A model generated the notes under the pieces. The model saw only the letters and a program-made list of their open reading frames with translations. It ran no database searches and was not told the DNA's origin. 64,000 bases of DNA from Calvatia gigantea (lineage: Eukaryota > Basidiomycota > Agaricomycetes > Agaricales > Lycoperdaceae). This document shows, in pieces, positions 59,766 through 64,000 of this stretch. The stretch spans positions 2,852,001 through 2,916,000 of the forward strand of contig JACAAK010000001.1 in NCBI GenBank assembly GCA_025093985.1, written 5' to 3'. A program made the position numbers and the translations under genes. Position 1 is the stretch's first letter; every line of letters begins with the position of its first letter.

Positions 59766-60310
59766 TGTTGAATCTCGCTCTGTACCACTACGTTGGTTCA
59801 GTCTATTTATAGCTGAAACGGGGTTCGAGTATTTCACCTTCAGAGGGTCGATAATAATGGACCATCACGGACTACGTACGCAGTAGTTGTACTGCCCTTC
59901 TGGTAGTCGGTTATTCACTCCGCATGGAACCTTCTAGTACATGCGTCGTACACAGTATGCTCCAATTATGCTACTGGTAGTTAGACCTCACCTGTATAAG
60001 GGTTTAGAGTGCACAGACCAGGGATATTAGTATATATACCCTTATGTAGCATTGTAGTATGTATGCCCTTTGGCTACGCCCTTTGGCGTAAGACACTATG
60101 TCTTCTCTCCTCTATGCTAGCTTCACTAAGCATCGCTTCCCTTCTCCTCAAGACTCTCTGAGTACGCTGGTATAAGCAGGACTATGTCCACTACCATACG
60201 CCTCTCCTACTGGACCGTCTCCCAGATGAATATGACTACCCTCCACCGCTGACGCCTACACGCTTAGGTAGTGTGAACTTATATTGGGATGTCTACTCGT
60301 TCTCTCAACA
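59766..60310 (+). repeat. LTR-B 3' LTR
   Basis: 545 bp. About ten transitions separate it from the left LTR (for example CAGG/CGGG, GTTTG/GTTCG, GTATGC/GTACGC). This copy holds more of the CpG states. Confidence 0.92.
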
Positions 60311-63267
60311 GATCTGATGACGTTTGCTTCAGACAGCAAGTCTGCGAGTTCCCACGTTCCCGCTTGCATTAGCGTGGCATACTCCTCTTCCATCCCACTA
60401 TGCCACTGTGGCCAGTCTGGCCTCCTCATGGCCTCCTTCAAGGTCTTCGGCTCCATGGACTCTGCTTCGTCCATCTCCAATGAGAATGCCCAAACTTCCT
60501 CCCAATCTGCCTCTTCAACAAAGGTAACAGCACGGCCTTCGAGGATGTCAAGAGCTTTCTGGCTAGGATTTCGGGTTCGACATGGGCGTTCTATGGGTGT
60601 ATCATCATCACCATCTGTGTTGGTGGTGACAGGTTTTGGCTCGGGTGTAGGGTTGGTGGTAGTGGGTGTGGTGGTGGGCTCAAGGGTAGGTGCTGAATCC
60701 TTGGTACCTTCCAAGGTGAGCATTGATTCACGTCGAATCTCGCTTGTTAACTGATCCTTCCCTTCGAGATTTGGATTAGCGAATGTAACGTTCTGCTCAA
60801 TGCAAACAGCTCTGGTGTCTGGATACAAGATCCACATGCCATTACTGTCGTCATCAAAGCCCAACCATTTCCCTTCCTTGGCGCGTGGATCCAACTTATC
60901 ACCCCCTCCTTGGAAAACCCAACACACCTCGCCCCACTTGCGTAGGTCCTTCAGGTCTGGTCTCTGTTTGTATACCATTTCAAAAGGAGTTTTTTCTGTG
61001 ATCACCCTTGTACTAGTCCTATTCATCAACCATATAACGTGCCGTGCACATTCCGCCCATAATGATTTCGGAAGCCATGCGACGTGGTTGAGTACTCAAA
61101 CACGCTCAAGGATAGTATGGTTTCGATGTTCTGCTATGCCATTGTGCTGTGGAGTGTTGTGGACAGTAAGTTTGACTTGAGTGCCTCGTGATTGTAGATA
61201 TTCACAGAAAGCATTCCCTGTATATTCGCCTCCATGGTCTGAGTGTAGCGTCTTGATCCAGGCACGGAATTGTGTCTCGCACCATGTCTCAAAGGTTTTG
61301 TAGGCCTTCGGGACCTCTGACTTCGCTGTAAGGAACCCAATATGGGTCCACCTAGAATAATCATTGGTGAACGTAACGTAGTACTTCTTTCCTTTTCGAG
61401 TCTCGGCTGTCGCTGGTCCCCAGACATCGGAGTGAATTTTGGCAGCAAATTCCTTTGCTCCCTCACTATGGCACTCCTTTGCTACTCCTTTTCGTGTTGA
61501 TTTTGTGAACACGCATGCCTCGCAGAAGAGTTTGGTACCCCCATCCACTTCTAGTCTCAATCCTGTCACCATTCCATCCCTGACTAACTTCTTAGCTGCA
61601 TCAGGTGCGATGTGACCAAGACGGCGGTGTATCAAATCTAGTGTGAGTATCTCTCCAACAGCATTGACTTCCAGTTCGCCCTCGGCCTCTCTTAGAATCC
61701 TATACAGGCTCTTTCCGCTTCATGGAATTTCTGCGATGCGGGTCCCACTTGGATCACGGATAATACACTTCCTATTTGCGAAGGTCATTGTAAATCCTGC
61801 CTCATCGAGGCAGCCAATTGACACAAGTGTATAGCTGGCCTCTGGGGAGTATAAGACTTCCTTTAGCTGTAATTTTGAGGTTGTCCCTCCATTCGGTATG
61901 TCGAGGATAACATCTCCCTTGCCAATAGCACTGAAATTCTGTTTATTTGCAGCACGGAGAGGTCGTAATGGGGTGCTCTCGAATGTGGTAAAGGCATCGC
62001 GATATGGGGAAATGTGTTGTGATGTCCCTGAATCAAAAATCTCGATCTGCATTGTGGTAAGTGGTTCCTGGACCTGGCCTACAGTGACTTCATCACTGAT
62101 ATCACACACATTGGTGTCAGAGTTGTCCTCTTCGACAGCTTCCTCAATGAACCACTCCCCTTCAAGATCACCTATTTCCATTGTTATCGACGAGAACACC
62201 CAATCATCATTGTCATCCACCCTGGTATCTGACTCATCATCTTCAGCACCAATCTCTACAGCAAGAGACTCATCGAAGTCATCTTCAACGATGTTAGCCG
62301 AACTACTACCACCACCCTTTCCCTTTCCTTGGGGGCTGGTCCCACCACTGTGGTTTCCATCCCAAGTGGTCTTCTTCTTAGGGCATTCATGCCGCCAGTG
62401 TCTGAATTCTCCACATTCATGGCACTTCCCCTTTCTTCCACCCTTCTTCAGCTGCCATGCTGGCTTGCCTCCACCTCCAACAAATATGGCATCGTCTGCA
62501 TCCGGCTTGGATAAGGATTTCCCAGAATGGTTAGATCGGGTGCACTCCCATTTGTCACTGATCAGAATGATCAAGACATCAGGGTCTATAGTATGGTTAA
62601 GGGATGAGTGAAGGCAGGCGGCCGAGAGCTGTCCAGATGTGAAATTTGAGAGCCAACGAGGTAGGGAAGATATAACTGTGCTTCAGTAGTCATCGTCACT
62701 GATTTGGACACTGACAGCCGACAATTCATTTCGCTTTGCACTAAGGCCATTCAAGAAGAGTCGAACATTACCCTTGTCTGGGCAATGGGATGCCATGAAG
62801 TCGCAACAAAGGCGTGCCTGTGAGAAGGTACCCTTGTAAGTGTATTCCTGAACAACGTTGTCCCACATCATTTTGACACTGGAGCACCAAGTGATGGTCA
62901 TAAGGGTTGAGTCGGGGATTTTTTGGAATAACAGGGATCTTGTGACATGCTCGTTTTGGTTCCATGTGTCAATCATCTCCTGGGTGACTGTAGGTGCAGG
63001 AGGTGTCAGAATGGCATCAGGTGAAGGTGAAGGGGTTGTTGATCCCTCTGGTGCCTTTAGTGTACCAGAGGTACTCGCAGAGGGTGAGGGCTCAGCCAGG
63101 GCAGGTCCAGGGAGCTTCATGCGCTTCTTTGTTCCGTCAAAGTGGCCCCAGAGGCCTCTCATCTCGACTTCGGTCATGAACCTGAGTGAAAACACAGCCC
63201 AGTTCATACCTGCCAGCTCGAGTTTGGGAACAGAAGAGGGGAGAGCATTATTCACGGTTGAGGCCAT
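60311..63267 (-). pseudogene. copia gag and pol 5' part: gag, zinc knuckle, protease, integrase
   Basis: Starts at 63267 with gag (MASTVNNALPSSVPKLELAG, then NWAVFSLRF and RLFLNGLSAKRNEL). A CCHC knuckle, CHECGEFRHWRHEC, lies near 62420. The protease motif is FDSGTSQHIS near 62030. Integrase has the HRRLGH...CEACVFTKSTRK zinc domain and a DDE core (HSDVWGP, SDHGGEY, HNGIAEHRNHT). Then come the LGFDDDSNGMWIL segment and the acidic linker before RT. Three in-frame TGA stops interrupt it: after SDDDY (62683), after IAEIP (about 61720) and after TILERV (about 61096). In each, related elements have Arg (CGA). The frame runs into the LTR-B insertion after ANVIRS. Confidence 0.9.
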
Positions 63268-63310
63268 AATGTTCGCGCAAGCAATAATCTGTATTAGAAT
63301 AGCAACAGGT

Positions 63311-63324
63311 CGGGGCCCATAACT
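63311..63324 (-). other. copia primer-binding site (half-tRNA iMet type)
   Basis: On the minus strand AGTTATGGGCCCCG follows the 5' LTR directly. It shares GTTATGGGCCCC with the LTR-B site. Confidence 0.65.
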
Positions 63325-63688
63325 TGTAGAAAAATCTGTATAAACTCAGTAACTCGTTATACACACGAGAGCTCTATATATTAGTCACCTGTATAAACTG
63401 GTGATAGAATGAGCTTGGGTCTGGCTACGGAAGGAAGGATAACATACCTCAGTAACTTGTTATATGCACAAGAACTGAGGTATTCAGCTAATGAGACTAT
63501 GGTACTTAAGCAATATCATAAGGCAGGGTCGTATGTGAAAACTTCATGTATCTAAGAGTCATGGCACTATGTTAAGTGTCCATCTATGAAATAGGTGCCC
63601 ACCGTGTAAGTCTAACTGGCATGACAGTGGGCGCTCTGATGGCCAGTATGGCACTCCGCATGTCTCGGAGCGGTTTGGCAATTCAACA
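63325..63688 (-). repeat. copia 5' LTR
   Basis: 364 bp, same ends as the left copy, followed by the target duplication CTTTG at 63689-63693. Confidence 0.93.
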
Positions 63689-64000
63689 CTTTGTATAGCC
63701 CCCTTTGGCCTGTAAAACAGCCTGAACCCTCCTAGGCATACTCTCTATCAAATTCTGACACACTGATGCAGGAGTTTTGCCCCATTCTATATCCACCCTT
63801 TCTCTGAGTTCAGTTATGCTGGAAGGGTAGTTTTCATACTCTTCTAGCCTGTTTTTGACATAAGTCCAGAGCTGTTCAATGGGATTAAGGTCTGGGGACT
63901 GTGGTGGCCACTCTATAACCTTTAAACCACTGTTTTCAAGCCACATTTTTGCTTTTTTGCTTGTGTGTTTGGGGTCATTGTCCTGTTGGAAAAGGACTTG
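63683..64000 (-). pseudogene. Tc1-b transposase, C-terminal part (window edge; end disrupted by copia)
   Basis: The frame is open to the right edge: FQQDNDPKHTSKKAKMWLEN, then IEWPPQSPDLNPIEQLW and SMPRRVQAVLQAKGGYTK. It is about 80% like the Tc1-a protein and keeps the catalytic Asp that Tc1-a has lost. The last codons were overwritten by the copia insertion, which supplies a TGA from its LTR two codons later. Before insertion the end would have read YTKY-stop, as in Tc1-a (YTRY). The N-terminal part lies outside the window. Confidence 0.88.
63689..64000 (-). mobile_element. Tc1-b transposon, right part (continues beyond window)
   Basis: Continuation of the element that starts at 50035. The sequence CTTTG-TATAGCCCC after the copia LTR joins TAGTACTTTG before the other LTR and matches Tc1-a at its transposase stop. 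Confidence 0.85.

Larger units (their letters stand above)
52084..60310 (+). mobile_element. LTR-B: non-autonomous (LARD-like) LTR element nested in copia pol
   Basis: Two 545-bp LTRs (52084-52628, 59766-60310) begin TGTTGAATC and end CTCAACA. They are flanked by the duplication GATCC (52079-52083) and GATCT (60311-60315). A PBS follows the left LTR and a polypurine tract precedes the right one, so the element points rightward. Without Tc1-a the internal part is about 5.5 kb. It has no gag, protease, integrase or RT motif and no open frame above about 130 codons. LTRs differ at about 10 positions, all transitions, so it is younger than the copia host. The label LARD-like is an inference. Confidence 0.88.
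50285..63688 (-). mobile_element. Ty1/copia LTR retrotransposon (host of a nested LTR element)
   Basis: Two 364-bp LTRs (50285-50648 and 63325-63688) are bounded by TG...CA and flanked by the 5-bp duplication CTTTG (50280-50284 and 63689-63693). On the minus strand the order is 5' LTR (right), PBS, gag, zinc knuckle, protease, integrase, reverse transcriptase, RNase H, PPT, 3' LTR (left). Integrase before RT is the copia order. An 8.2-kb LTR element interrupts the coding region at 52083/60311. LTRs differ at about 16 of 364 positions, all transitions by my count. Confidence 0.93.

Overview
The window is fungal nuclear DNA, and everything points to an agaricomycete (Basidiomycota, mushroom-type). 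Genes are split by many 45-70 bp GT-AG introns. Several families are basidiomycete-typical: a DUF6534-like membrane protein, an F-box family that opens with a short coiled coil, and a 7-TM protein of the kind common in mushrooms. The right quarter is made of nested LTR and Tc1/mariner elements. Exon boundaries below come from reading splice sites and phases by eye. Where exon lengths are given, the phases were checked to add up.

Region 1, 1-41.3 kb, is ordinary gene space. In order it holds: the 3' end of an SH3-like protein gene; an FAD-linked oxidoreductase with a large disordered insert; a Yar1-like ankyrin protein; a basidiomycete 7-TM protein; a secreted GH30 glycosidase; a CHY zinc-finger protein with a 5-nt first coding exon; tRNA-Thr(AGT); an Sld3-like replication factor; a Nudix hydrolase; a four-RRM Nrd1-like RNA-binding protein; an MFS monocarboxylate-type transporter; a saccharopine-dehydrogenase-like reductase; a secreted two-LysM protein; a DUF6534-like membrane protein; a small acidic hypothetical protein; a carnosine N-methyltransferase homologue; a small heat-shock protein with two textbook heat-shock elements; and a secreted CAP/PR-1 protein whose eight exons fit perfectly except for one extra base.

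Region 2, about 41.6-50.0 kb, starts with an AT-rich, gene-free block rich in TAATCTAA motifs (probably an old retroelement fragment). It continues with a tandem array of about 2.5-3 kb units, each carrying an F-box gene. Copies 1 and 2 are broken by stops and frameshifts. Copy 3 survives only as its last 40 or so codons.

Region 3, 50.03-64.0 kb, is a nested-transposon stack that can be read layer by layer from target-site duplications. F-box copy 3 was hit by a Tc1/mariner element (Tc1-b). Tc1-b was hit by a Ty1/copia element (50285-63688, 364-bp LTRs, 5-bp duplication CTTTG). Copia pol was hit by a second LTR element, 'LTR-B' (52084-60310, 545-bp LTRs, duplication GATCC/GATCT), which has no recognisable protein genes. 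LTR-B was hit by another Tc1/mariner element (Tc1-a, 54030-55634, TA target). Copia and LTR-B share a primer-binding site matching the anticodon arm of initiator tRNA-Met, which suggests LTR-B is a non-autonomous element mobilised by copia machinery. Substitutions between paired LTRs are all transitions, and most premature stops in copia are CGA to TGA, so the stack is decaying by cytosine deamination.
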